64,000 nucleotides of DNA from Klebsormidium nitens (lineage: Eukaryota; Streptophyta; Klebsormidiophyceae; Klebsormidiales; Klebsormidiaceae): contig DF237013.1 of assembly GCA_000708835.1 (NCBI GenBank), positions 5,071 through 69,070 on the forward strand. Direction: 5' to 3'. The notes beneath the pieces were generated by a model that saw only the letters and a list, made by a program, of their open reading frames with translations, searched no databases and had not been told where the DNA came from. Shown one piece after another: positions 12,201 to 22,605 of this stretch. Positions within the stretch are counted from its first letter, which is position 1, and the number at the start of each line of letters is the position of its first letter. A program made the position numbers and the translations under genes.

Positions 12201-12403
12201 TGAACCTTTCGTATGCTCGTGATGCTCGTCAAGGCTTGCTTGTGCACGCTGGCTCGAAACCGTTGCACATTCTCTAACTCCAAGTAGAGTAAGGCGTGAT
12301 CCGGGGTTATTATTCTTTTCAGGAGACTTGTAGAGCTGCATTGAATGAGTTGGCGGGCCGGCAGCGAGTTGACGACATCGAATTTGAAAGTCTACCAGCG
12401 TGA
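6220..12403 (+). CDS. DUF815-type AAA+ ATPase, probably organelle-targeted
   Basis: Ten exons, phases consistent throughout: 6220-6602, 6893-7017, 7441-7673, 8103-8525, 8630-8791, 8980-9118, 9803-9951, 10310-10552, 11545-11688, 12323-12403; 693 residues. The N-terminus (MALSTSTPLACPSSSTG) is Ser/Thr-rich like a plastid transit peptide. The P-loop YGRSGLGKSW is at 539-548, Walker B FAVLLDDLTF at about 591-600, and a sensor-1-like NAIICASS after it, followed by GQHFGLALELPEFSQ. That order is typical of DUF815 ATPases, whose cellular role is poorly known. Exon 4 (residues 248-388) carries three FGFG motifs and a charged low-complexity linker absent from bacterial relatives. The last exon (CRAALNELAGRQRVDDIEF) fits the C-terminal helix of the family. 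Least certain: the exon 5 donor (8791 chosen for phase; a GT near 8851 is an alternative) and exon 1. Intron 8 is filled with copies of the head of exon 9. Confidence 0.85.
8300..8440 (+). repeat. FGFG-encoding repeat within exon 4 of DUF815 ATPase
   Basis: Three spaced copies of a Phe-Gly-Phe-Gly motif (FEEFGFGGASES, GGFGFGTGQED, KSFGFGGGPES) lie about 18 residues apart. The DNA is purine-rich and imperfectly repetitive. The motif resembles FG-type disordered repeats but only three are present, so a specific function is not claimed. Confidence 0.7.
10881..11565 (+). repeat. Tandem copies of an exon head and its 3' splice site in intron 8
   Basis: Eight copies of the acceptor plus exon start (consensus TGCTGCAG then GAATGGCCGTCGAATGCGAT) occur in direct order. 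They start at 10889, 10990, 11091, 11181, 11265, 11355, 11454 and 11545; the last is the genuine start of exon 9. Steps are 101, 101, 90, 84, 90, 99 and 91 bp. Most keep the AG acceptor; the third reads TACAAG. Reading frames decay soon after the copied segment, often through TAG or TGA in a shared CCGCTCGTTAGCTACTGA stretch. Weaker fragments (ATCTGCGCCTCAA-like) reach back to about 10730. Confidence 0.93.
11640..11850 (+). repeat. Degenerate copies of the tail of exon 9 in intron 9
   Basis: The exon 9 end contains CAGCACTTCGGACTCGC followed by TCTCGAGTTGCCGGAGTTT. Downstream, within the intron, TTTGCCGGAGTTT-like units recur from about 11713 to 11770. A second, longer match (CAGCACTCTGAACTTGCACT then CGAGTTGAGGG) occurs at about 11812-11840. 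This mirrors on the donor side what intron 8 shows on the acceptor side. Confidence 0.7.
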
Positions 12404-13870
12404 GCAATCGTCCGATTCAAAAGTTCCTGGCCCTAGAGAGTTCGCTTTGCTTGTCTTCTGGGAGGCCGTTTCATGCGCCAAGCATTGTCTGTTTTCAAAG
12501 GCTGTCAGTGCCTCCCCATCAGCTCGACGGCTTACGTCCTTGAATGTGAGCACAGACTCGACTTCTCCGTATGTATCCAGCTCCCGACTGGTCCTACTTC
12601 TCGTCCATTTGGGGCGTCCACTAAGTGGTTGCTTCTCTTATTATGCAGGAAACCCAGCATACTAAGTCTGATCCATCTTCTGAGGACAGAAAGCAAGCTT
12701 TGACACATCGTAACAAGACGTTGAAGCTAGTGAAAGCAATCTACGGATGTCACTGGAGATTCGATGTGTCAGTCATAAAGGTCCGAGCTGCAGGTCAGTT
12801 AAGTGCACATGTAATGCCAGAAACCGTTCGAAGCAACTCACGAAAGCGTTCGAGGCAGGTCAATATCATTTTCGCCACACCGCGGCTCTCAAAATAGTCC
12901 GTGACGGTGATGTTGCGTGTGCGCCACAAAGTTGTTGCACTTTTGCGACTTGAACGCACATGGTCGGGCGAAAGGTGCTGGTGTGATACCATGCAAGTTG
13001 CGTGCCTTGGAGAGACTCGCCGCCTAACTACAGGATCAGTATATCGCCATCGTTTTCCTGTACATACGTCAGTACTTTCAGACACATATGACGGTCAGTG
13101 ATGGATATGGCGGCCCTAGCTTGCACGCGTCATATACGGGTATATATGATTGCCAAATCAATCAATGATTATTAGCACTGCATATCTAGTTCTTGTCGGA
13201 ACTTAGCGATATGCAATGAAGGCGCCGTATATACGTTTATCAGGATTTCATGTCGATTTTGCAGTAAAAACGCGTGTGCCGCCCGGGGCGCCGCCCTAGA
13301 GCAAGATGGAGCTTATGGATCCCAAAATGTTCGCGATCGTTCTCTGTGATCTCGGAAGCTCGAGTCTAATCGGATCCTTTCGGCTCGAAGTATATAATAT
13401 GATTGTTGTCCTCAATGCACCGTCACTGATACTCTGTGCGTATTGGTGTCCGACAGCCAGGCTCTAGAGCTTACCATCCCAAGTACCTACATACGTGACT
13501 CATACTGGCTGGTTTCTGCTCCTGGATTCTCCTTAGCGTACGCGGCAACATGATACCAGAGCTGCTATTTTTTGTCATCGTCCTGTGTGACCTGATCAAG
13601 GTCACCAACAACAGAATAATATATACAGTGTTCTCCTTTCACCTAATAAAGATACGTTATTCCAAGAGGTCTACACGACATGAACATACATAAGAGCGAC
13701 TTTATAACTTCCGACCACATATCGCAGCGTCTACTTCGTACAAACGATAAAGACCTTATTCCTGCATACCAGCACTAGTAGAGCACAGTAAGCGGCCTGG
13801 CATGATCCCATAGTCGTTGCTCCAGGTGCCGAACTTCTGCTGAAGCCGGCGACCGGATGCGACAGAACTG
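12404..13870. other. Convergent intergenic region
   Basis: Lies between the 3' end of the DUF815 ATPase and the array beyond the transporter stop codon. No gene, RNA or clear mobile element was recognised. It should contain both 3' UTRs and polyadenylation sites. AT-rich stretches occur near 13130-13250 and 13610-13700. Confidence 0.5.
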
Positions 13871-13874
13871 CGTC

Positions 13875-14033
13875 ATGCTTTCACCAACCAACCCACCAAA
13901 CCCATCTAATAACTTATACTCTTACACACCAACCCACCAAGCCCATTTGATAGCTGATGCTTTTACCCATCGACCCACCAAGCCCATTTCATAGCTTATG
14001 CCTTTACACACCGACCCACCAAGCCCATTTGAA
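13875..14033 (-). repeat. 41-bp tandem array extending the 3' end of the transporter CDS
   Basis: Four direct copies with CCCACCAAGCCCAT cores at 13892, 13933, 13974 and 14015 give a constant 41-bp step. On the minus strand the first copy is the true C-terminus (FKWAWWVGV then TAA at 14006-14004). The next three lie beyond the stop and still read as AAATGGGCTTGGTGGGT-like sequence. The array therefore duplicates the coding end plus stop codon into the 3' UTR. Confidence 0.92.
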
Positions 14034-17000
14034 AAAGCGGCCCAAGCCCCACGGGAGCGCATAGAATTCTTCCGTCCGCGGGTCCGATTTGGAGTCACGG
14101 AACTTGTCCCACACGTGCATGCCGCGGTCCCGTCGCGAAGCCGGAATCGTGTTGTCCAGAACGAAGGCCGAAATCATGGAGACCGCCATGTTGGTCGTGA
14201 AGATGGTGTTCATAATGCGGTTGAACTGCAAACGAGGAATTCGAACGTGGTCACAAGTTGGAGTCGACTTGGGTTCAGGTTTATGGGGGATGAGAAACGG
14301 TCTTTGGTCAACATATTGACGGTTGTGTCGGGATTCCCTCTCCTTGGTGTCGGCTGTGTTGTAGGACTTTGGGTCTTCGCAGAAACTGGTGAGTTGGAAA
14401 GGGCATTGCAGGAGTGAAAGGACCAGCCCACAGGTTTTGAGTATGCAAGAGACAAACAAGTATCAAGTCTTCCAGTTTTAGTATATATCTACCGGAACGA
14501 TGAACAGCTTGACGAGTCGGCTCGCTTAGAAGCTTTGACTCCGGGAACCGGCCAGACATATAGGACGCATAAGTCGGAGCGGTCGCAGAAGCGAATTTGC
14601 AATACCGATAGCGGTTTTCAAATAATGGGGTTTAAACAAACACGGAACGATTCTCAAAAAGGCAAGGTTTGTTTCAAGCATCGAATACAAGCAGAACGTA
14701 TCTTCAACTCTCGAAAATCTCACATCTGCCAAAGAAAGGAAAAGTCTGGTGAGGTACGTACCGTCGTGCTACCGGTGTTAACCGGGTACCTGCCCTCGTC
14801 GTTCCCGGCTGCAAACTGGGTGAAGAATGCGGGAACCGAAAGGCCCATGTAGAGAGCGAAGCCAACGATGAACAGGTTGCGCGGGTTGTTCATGTTGGCA
14901 AACTGTTGGACAAGAAGCGCTTTTTTCAGAGGATTATGGAATATGAGAATAAGCTGCACATAAAGTCACCCTCAATAACTTGATCGTCCATCAACAGGCA
15001 AACGGCATGGGAGTCTTCAAACGGCAGGAAGGAAAGAGATGACGTCAGGGGTGCCCTTTGCAAAATCCACATAGGGGACGAGAGAATTCGAACGCGGCTA
15101 CTGGACCGAGACGAGAAAAAGGGCTTCTTTGCGGAGCGCACCGAACCAGCATTGAGTGGACCCCTACAATCTTGTGGCCACTTGCAATGGGTGTCGTCTA
15201 CTAGTGATAAGCTCAGCGGTTGCATTCCATCTAACATCCAGTGAGGGTAGACTACCAGGACTTGAATTTATCCAATAATTTCGGACTGTCGGACCCTGGA
15301 TCGAGTATCAGACATGCTGTTTCTAGTCAAGTGGATGATTCTTTAGAGGTTCTGCTGACGTCAGCTCCTTTACGGCACTCCGGATCAAGGTGTCATTTTT
15401 CAGGGTTTAGGGTTTTTTCGGCAAAACAGACTGAAACAGAGAGTCCCAAATTCGATCGAGGCTTTCCCGGCCGCGTTTGGTTTTCTCCGATATCGGTGGT
15501 TTACCCAGCTTATTGCAAGAAGACACGCAGATTTTTGGTCGAAGTCAAAGCTTGCCTGCAAGTTCGAGAGCCCCACGGCTGTGATGATTCCGAACATGAC
15601 GCAAAAGAGTCCGCCCACGATCGGCCCCGGAATGGACGCGAAGAGGGCGCCGAACTTGCCTGCGAAAGACGAGGGGTTTAAGGTTTCGCTTCAGGCTGTT
15701 GCAAAGCTCTTGGGATCCGCATCAACTAGAATCAGGACCCCGTTTCAAGACCGGTAGAACCAATCTGAAGGGCCGGTTCCGTTTGGAAAGGTCCCTTATT
15801 CAGCCCATATGCGGTCCGAAGATTGACCAGTTTGAAGATCAATATTCACAAAAAAGTCAGTGCCCTTTTTTAAAAAGATTACTCTGTACGAGATGCTCCC
15901 TGCCTGTATCGAATAATGGATCTTGATGGACAATGACCTTCCAACTCCTGTGCGTTCCACGTGGCTTATGACATTTTTAGAGACGGCGGGCGGACGAGCT
16001 TCACAGGGGGGTTCAGAAATCCCTGAAACCTGAAGACTCGCAAACCGTGATAGTTCCCGTCGAAGTAGGTTGCTCTGGGCAAAGCACGCTCGATCCGACG
16101 CCTCGCAGGTCTTCACAGAAGCACCTCAAAAGATCTCACCGATGATTCCAAAGACGATCATGAAGCACGCGCCCACTTGGACCACCCTCCGGCTGCCGAC
16201 ACGTGTGATCCCAATGGCACCAATGTTCTCGGCGTAAGTCGTGGATCCGTTGCCGGTGCCCCATATGCCGTCGAATAGAATGCCGATGCCCTGCGCATGA
16301 GCGGGGTGGTTTCGCTTTTACACGTCTGAGGGGCTGCAGAAACTATTCGACGAACGGGCTTCAAAACTGCACGTGGGTGCACTGAGTGGGATCCACATGT
16401 CCTTCAAAAACAGAGCGCCCGACTGCGGCCAACAAATCATCAACGCCCTGGGAATAACCCGAGGATTCATGTTCAGGACGTTGCTTACAAGGGGCTGCGG
16501 GATATTTCTAGTACGGGCTTTGAAACTGCACGTGGAGCATTACGTGGGCTCCAGGTGGCGCTCCACGGCGACATCCGAGCAGCCGTAGCGTCGAAAGTAG
16601 CGGCGTGGCAGTATTGAACAACAGAACGAGTCCAACGTCCGATCCTAAAACAAAACTGAGACTTTCAAGATGGATAGGTCAAGCTGAGGTCATGCAATAT
16701 GATCTATCGTGGAGACCCCCTCACTAAGGACGCGGGGATCAGCCGCAAGTAGATTTTGTGCACCAAACATTTTAGGCGTTCGGCAAAGTTAAAGCTTTCA
16801 GGGAGCGGGTCAAGATGCGCCCCAGATTCGGCGAGTCGGCTCTTGCTTCCAAATTTGCCTCGAAACCATTTCCTGCCAGCAAAAATCTTCGCTACCTGTA
16901 AGGAGGCCAGTACCTGCACCTGCGGTAAAACCTGGAAAGTCAGACCCTAAAGGGAAAACCTACAGTGTTTCCGCAGGTATTGGGCCCATACATCCATCCA

Positions 17001-20000
17001 CTACAACGAATGAAAGAAAAGAAAGAAAAAGCTTATTGGGGCCGTACCTCCCAGCCGATGCCTCGCGAGATGACTCCTGGGGGCGGGGGCGTCGCACCAG
17101 AAATCCTGGCGCAGGCGTAAAAGTCTCCGGTGGACTGCACAGCCCGACGGAACAAACCAGTGTTCAGTGGGAGCGAACACTATTAACGGTTGCATAAGTG
17201 GAAGAAATGGGCAGAAACTGGCTGAACTCAAAATATTCTCTTGTGAGCTCCTGCAAACTAGTGTCAGCTGTAGCAGGTTGTGTAAGCAGCAACCTGGGTT
17301 ACCGCCATGTTAAGTTACCGCCAGGGCAAAGGTTTGGCTGCTATAGAAAGCGCTTGCTGGAAAAGCAAGAGCTTCGCTTTCACTAAAGCATGGAAAAGCG
17401 GACCGATTGGAAAAGCCCCTCCAAAGTTGCGGATGGACCAAAATATGATCGCTCATGTGTCAACTTAGCGACTCCTCGTCAGATAGATGAAAGAAGGCAG
17501 ACGCTGAAAACATGCCATGAAGTAATATGCAAATGGAGTCGCTTTCAGATTTGGGACTCGGAGTTGACTACGGTAGGCGGCCGTGCCTCCGCACAAATCA
17601 AAGCCGTTCTCAGAAGGACCCGAGAGAAAACGACGCAAAATAATGCAATTTAACAGCCCATCAGGTAGAACACTATGATCCGGGAGACGGAACGTCTAGA
17701 GCAACTATGGACGATTGGACGAGATTTCAGTATGACCTATGTGGCCCTTGTAGGCCTTTCTACAAGGAACTACCTGACGCAAACGGTAAGGAAGCCTTAA
17801 ACTGTCAAGACGTATCACCGAAAGCTATGCCTTGGACAGAGGAATTGGTGAATCAAGACGAAGAGGGAAAGCGCACCTCGATGAGCGCTGCCAGCGCCCC
17901 CGCCACCACAGCAAACGTGTAGCCAGTGTCAAACGTGGGCCAGCCCCACTGGAAGGGGTACGGAAAGCGGAACCTGCAAAGCGGAACGGAAAAGCGGAAT
18001 TCTTAAAGGGACTTCGTGTACCGTTTGGGCCTACTTGCGAGAACAGGGTCTGTTATATAGCTAACCATGGGAATGCGATTGGCAGACGGCGGACGTGAGC
18101 GGGATGAGCAGACCACCAGGAGTTTAGGGGAGCTAAGGAGCTGAGGGGATGTCTTGGAGAGCGCTGGGATAGCCTTGAGCGGATTCAAGAGAAACTGGAT
18201 TACCTCGCAAAGTCTCACCAGCAGATAGACCTCCTCACTGGCCCACATGTACAGTCACTCTCCAAATGGTTAGTGGTGTTCTGCGTTATGCTTTGTTTCA
18301 AGATATCAAGGATGTAGGGTCGAGCTAACGGAAGCCCGATTATATACGCGTCGAAAGGATAACCAAGACGTCCTGGTCTAGGGGTTAGGGTCAGCTTTAC
18401 GGTAAACTGACCAGGGAGCCGTCGAGAGGATGTCCGAGTGTCCGTCCGGAAGTTCTGTTTCGTGGCGTCCGGAAAGTTGTGGATCATATACTTTGGGGGT
18501 GTTAAAAGCGCTCTTCTTTTAGGGGTAGGGTCAAGATAACGAATGACTAACCAGGGAGCCGTCGAGAGGATGTCCGACTGGTCCGTCCGGCAGTTCAGTT
18601 TCGTGGCGTCCGGAACGTTGTCATAGACTCCGGCTTCGGTCAGCACGACAGCGTACACCCACGTGATCGTTAGGCCCAGAAGCACCTACAGAGATATGCG
18701 CGGCTAAGTCAGGAATCGTACGGGGCAGATATATAAGCTTCCCAACCTGGAAGGGGCGGGGTCGTTTTCGGGTCCAAAATGGGCACGGGTGCGAAGCGGT
18801 AGAATGTCAAGCTAGGATTTTGTCAGTTGGGAGCTTATGTTTCCTGGCTCTTACTATCCCTGGATTCGATCGTCACACCAAATCTACTACTGGTGGTTCC
18901 TACCGATTTGACACCAGCGAACCGGCGCAGCCATTTCGTGTTTTGACGAAATGCACGGTGGATATTGTTCCTTAACATAGCGCGCAAAGCCGAACCAAAT
19001 CAGGTTTGACACAAATGCCAGAAGATTAAAATGAGAGGAAGTGAGCTTTGTGATTGTCTTGAACCGGGGTTTCGGCGCCGGGATCTCATGATCGGCTAGG
19101 ACCTCCTTCCTTTGCAATCTGATAAGATGCGACTTCCTTCGAAGAGTACGATAAGCGATCGACTCTGATGCGTTCCTTCCGTATGATATAGGTTTTCCGA
19201 TCGGCTATCAATGTCTGCTTACGAAATATAAACGGTGGCAAGAACGCGGAACCGAGAAGTACCTGAGGTGGTGCCGAGAAAACTTCAGAACGCTGAGCCC
19301 GGCTGTTGTCTCATGACTCATGACTATTGAGATTAAGATGAAAAACAGCACAAGCAGAAAGCGCAGGTGGCTTACCGGAAAGAGCTGGAAGAAGCGGTAT
19401 CCGAATATCTGCACGTTTTTGAGGTATTGGGAGAACAGGATAACTGTCACGATCTGCACGAGCCCAACCTCGACGCAGCTGCCGACGGCGGGAAACCCGG
19501 CGGTGTACAGGGCGAGCCCAATCATTGCGATGGTCGGAGCGATCGTGATGGGGCTGATGAATCTGCGGAGACGAAGGCCTTCTCGTTTCGGACTTGGTCT
19601 TGTCTAGGACTGGTCCAACGAGTTAAAAGCTCTGAAAAGTGTTGAAACCATCTTGTTCGGTCAAGTTCTTCGGCTTATTGAGAGACTGTCAACAAACGGT
19701 GGTCGGAGCGATCGTGATGGGGCAAACGAATCGGGAGACGAGAGAGGGGATCGTTGGCACAACGGTCCGACAACGGCCCTGAAAAGCGTTGTTGACTTAT
19801 AGGGGCTCTGACTGAGTTCCGACAGTAACTCGACGAAGTGGTGGACGGAGCGATCGCGATGGGACTGATGAATCTGGGGAGACGGAGGAGAACAATGCCT
19901 TCGCAGTTAGGTTGGAAACGGCCCGGAAAAGCGTTCTATACAGCTTGGCCCGATCCTTCTGGCTTTTATGAGTCCAACAACAATGGCACGAACTGATCCG

Positions 20001-22605
20001 GCGGGACCTTCTGCTTCCTTTCGAGGCAGACGCTCCTTCGTGTGGCCCGGAATGTCAGGCGCATAAAAACAGAATGAGGCCAGAGTATGAACGATGATAG
20101 CAGAAGTGCAAGGACGCAATCTACAGGGTTTCAGGTTGCCGCACTGTCAGCAACGTGTCGCGCACTGCTCAATGTTTGGCACCTGGCAGCTACGGACTGA
20201 TATCAAGCATCGCAGGGAAACGTCCTCGCCTTCAGCTTGCTCGCCTAGGGAACATGAAGAAGACATCGTTGCAAGTTCGCGCGTGAACAAGCTCGGGGGC
20301 AGACATGTAACAGTTACGCTGACTGACCTGCAGAAAGGCCCCATGAGCCCGGAGAACCCGAGTATGATATGTAAGCCCGACGCCGTTATGATGGCCCCTT
20401 GCACCGCGCGCATCGTCACCTTGAAGCGCTGCATTGCAATTGCTGACGTCAGCTTTCGGTCCTCAAACTCCCAGTAGGTAGTTAGCCTCCGGACCGATCC
20501 AGAAAGGTGAGCGTTCAGCTAACCGCTCCTAAGTGGCGCCAGCAGAGCACGCGGCTCCTGGCGGAAGGACACTTGACCAATCTCTGAGCAGAAGGGTAAG
20601 GAGCTCCTTTTGCGACAGGCAGCTGAGAGGATGATCTCAGCCTTCCAACTTTTAGCATACTGCTCGAGTTTAAAACGTGACCCGGGCTGAGGTTCAGTAA
20701 GGCGATAAAAGGAGGGTTTAACCTTTGCGAGCAAGGGTGCTCCAGCGGAAACTAAACAGGGGATCTGAGAGCTGCCCACAACGAACCAGATAGGAGTGCC
20801 TCCAATCATGCTTCGTGTTACACGGTCTTGCTTACAAGGACTCGCAACCACAGCCAAACAGCAAATCTGCTATCACATATCTTTGTTACTCTTATCCGAT
20901 CTCTACCACTGCAACAGACTCCAGGCACTGGGTTACCAACAGATTTAGTACTTGAGAAATATTGGGGCTCTTATAGGATTGCCGCTGAAGTGAGACGTGT
21001 TGCTTACGTCTACTTCCACGTCCTGAAAGTTGCCAGCGATGACGATGACTGGCGTCAGGAAGGAGAAGCTCCCACCAATCACCGTGGGGAGGCGGGTCCC
21101 GAAAGTGGTTTGGAGAAGGGTATTGATCCCGGACACAAAGAAGATGGTTTGGATCGACTTGGCCAGGTCATCCTGCAGATATCAAGGATGAGAAACCTTT
21201 AGAGAGGTTACTGAGCACAACGCCTTGTCCAAATCTCACTTTACTGCTGGTTCAGACATGACCTGACATTCTGATGTTGGGCCTTCCCTTGACTCAGATG
21301 AAACCATCAGCCCAGGTAAGGCTCTTAACCAGGCAGTGAGGCTGACAACCTGTGCAGTCAACATGAGCTGTCTGGGCCAGGTGTTTAAGAAGGCGTTTGA
21401 ATCTCTCTAGGGGGTTTCTAGAGGAACTGTCTCACTCAATGACTAATCTAAGTACCGTCCTGGTGGGCAATGCCATTGTCTGCACTTTTTCCTTTGGCTT
21501 GAATGAGCGCCACCAATCACTAACGACTGCTGTGAGGTGAATTCCTGCTTGTAGTTTTTCAACTTGTGCAGGGGGAAATGTGTTAGGATCATGTGGTCAA
21601 GACAAATTGGCGACTTGGGATTGGAAGAGGCAAAACATTGCAGTTGTATCCAAGGTCGTCCTATGAAAGTTTTTAAAAAACACCTGCTCTTGTAAAGCTA
21701 CGCCAGCTGGCAAACCAGGCAAAATTCTCTACAATGTTCATGTTTTACTCGTCTTTCAAGGAAAGTAGCCAGGCCTGCATACCCTTTCCAAGAAGTTTTT
21801 GGATACCTCGCACCGTCAAAAAATGTCTGTGCACCCAAGCATACATTGACTCGTTTGTCCAGAACGATAACTGTCTATTCACCTTATCGCCTCCCATGGC
21901 TGGAACTAGTAGATTGGGTATCAAAACCGTTGCGCCGAGCATAGTCAGGTAATGTTGTATACCCAGCGCAATGGATTCATCTGCAGAGGGGATGTGTGGA
22001 CAGGTCAAAGTAGGTCAGAAGAAGGACAGAAAGTCCAGGCCACAGTGATTGACAAAATACAAACACCAACTGGGCGAAGCACACAGTGGGGACTGGAATC
22101 TTTGCCAACTACGGGAAGAGAAGGAGCGCTCTTAATCAGCGAGCCTAAGAACGAGGGACACAGCAAACCCATTAGTGAAAAGAATGATGCGCGTAGGAAA
22201 CTGAAAACCTTCCTGTACTGACATCCACAGAAGAGAATCTGTGGTGCGATTCTCGGAGACAGGGAAGACTTTCATAAACCATCAGAAGGGAATACTACAT
22301 CACACAAGAAATTCAAGCTGTTGGGCATAGACCATTCACATTGATATGTTGACCTCCAAAAATTTCAACATGGACTAAAGACGACGTTGCACTCGCGGAT
22401 GGTCAAGTGGTGAGACTTCTTGTATCTGGCAGGTCAACAGGAGAGCCTTACACCAGGGGGGGGTGTCGTTGATTCCGTAGCGCATCTCCGGCATCGTGTC
22501 CTCCTTCTCAAACTTCTCTCCGTCTAGACCGACGTCCCCGTCCATGGGAACCATCTTGTGTGCGCCAACCACCATGGCTTCCCCAGCTTCAGGGTCTCGC
22601 GGCAT
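14004..22605 (-). CDS. Nucleobase-ascorbate transporter (NAT, UraA/xanthine permease superfamily)
   Basis: Twelve minus-strand exons: 22605-22452, 21980-21883, 21172-21008, 20428-20328, 19562-19376, 18685-18552, 17973-17877, 17134-17048, 16290-16140, 15659-15556, 14902-14762, 14225-14004. All phases agree; 546 residues. Family marks are the TM1 Gln-His of [18 protein letters not shown] (60-61), [27 protein letters not shown]-like [28 protein letters not shown], and the NAT signature E-N-x-G-x4-T-R at 362-371. The last exon has the conserved [21 protein letters not shown] and a cytoplasmic EEFYALPW tail. About 12 membrane segments are expected, importing uric acid/xanthine/uracil-type bases with protons or sodium; substrate cannot be set from sequence. 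Intron 10 has a GC donor (15555-15554). Introns 4 and 6 hold copies of exon ends and intron 5 a MITE. The ATG at 22605 precedes the conserved core by about 40 residues. Confidence 0.93.
16310..16570. repeat. Diverged direct repeat in transporter intron 8
   Basis: Two related blocks, near 16330-16385 (GGGGCTGCAGAAACTATTCG ... AAAACTGCACGTGG) and 16490-16545 (GGGGCTGCGGGATATTTCTA ... GAAACTGCACGTGG), lie about 163 bp apart, just upstream (in transcription sense) of exon 9. Confidence 0.6.
17955..18001 (-). repeat. Short repeat of exon 7 head across its acceptor
   Basis: On the minus strand TTCCGCTTT occurs three times in close succession: twice before the acceptor (TTCCGCTTTTCCG and TTCCGCTTTGCAG) and once as the first bases of exon 7 (GTTCCGCTTTCCG). 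It is a small-scale version of the exon-end duplications in introns 4 and 6. Confidence 0.6.
18395..18640 (-). repeat. Copy of exon 6 tail and 5' splice site in transporter intron 6
   Basis: The end of exon 6 (encoding [20 protein letters not shown], donor at 18551) is repeated 140 bp further into the intron at about 18395-18487. The copy keeps CCGGACGCCACGAAAC, CATCCTCTCGACGGCTCCCT and a GGTCAG donor-like end, but carries small indels that break the frame. The following intronic GACCCTAACCCCTA-type sequence is duplicated too, so the unit spans the exon-intron junction. Confidence 0.88.
18719..18853. mobile_element. Short MITE-like element, copy 1 (transporter intron 5)
   Basis: A 135-bp unit has imperfect terminal inverted repeats: left TACGGGGCAGATATATAAGC, right end the inverse of TAAGAGCCAGGAAACATAAG. 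Its interior (GGGCACGGGTGCGAAGCGG, then TAGAATGTCAAGCTAGGATT) matches the element at 39029-39167 in the same order. Two independently placed copies with matching interior and ends support a dispersed non-autonomous element. Confidence 0.75.
19520..19890 (-). repeat. Copies of exon 5 head in transporter intron 4
   Basis: The start of exon 5 ([14 protein letters not shown]; acceptor at 19563-19564) is followed on the plus strand by two further copies of TGGTCGGAGCGATCGTGATG-like sequence, at about 19700 and 19842. Steps are about 169 and 142 bp. The second keeps GGGACTGATGAATCTGGGGA, including the position of the acceptor. Companion intronic sequence (GAAAAGCGTT, CTGAAAAGTGTT) recurs after each, so the unit is exon head plus flanking intron. 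Confidence 0.88.
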
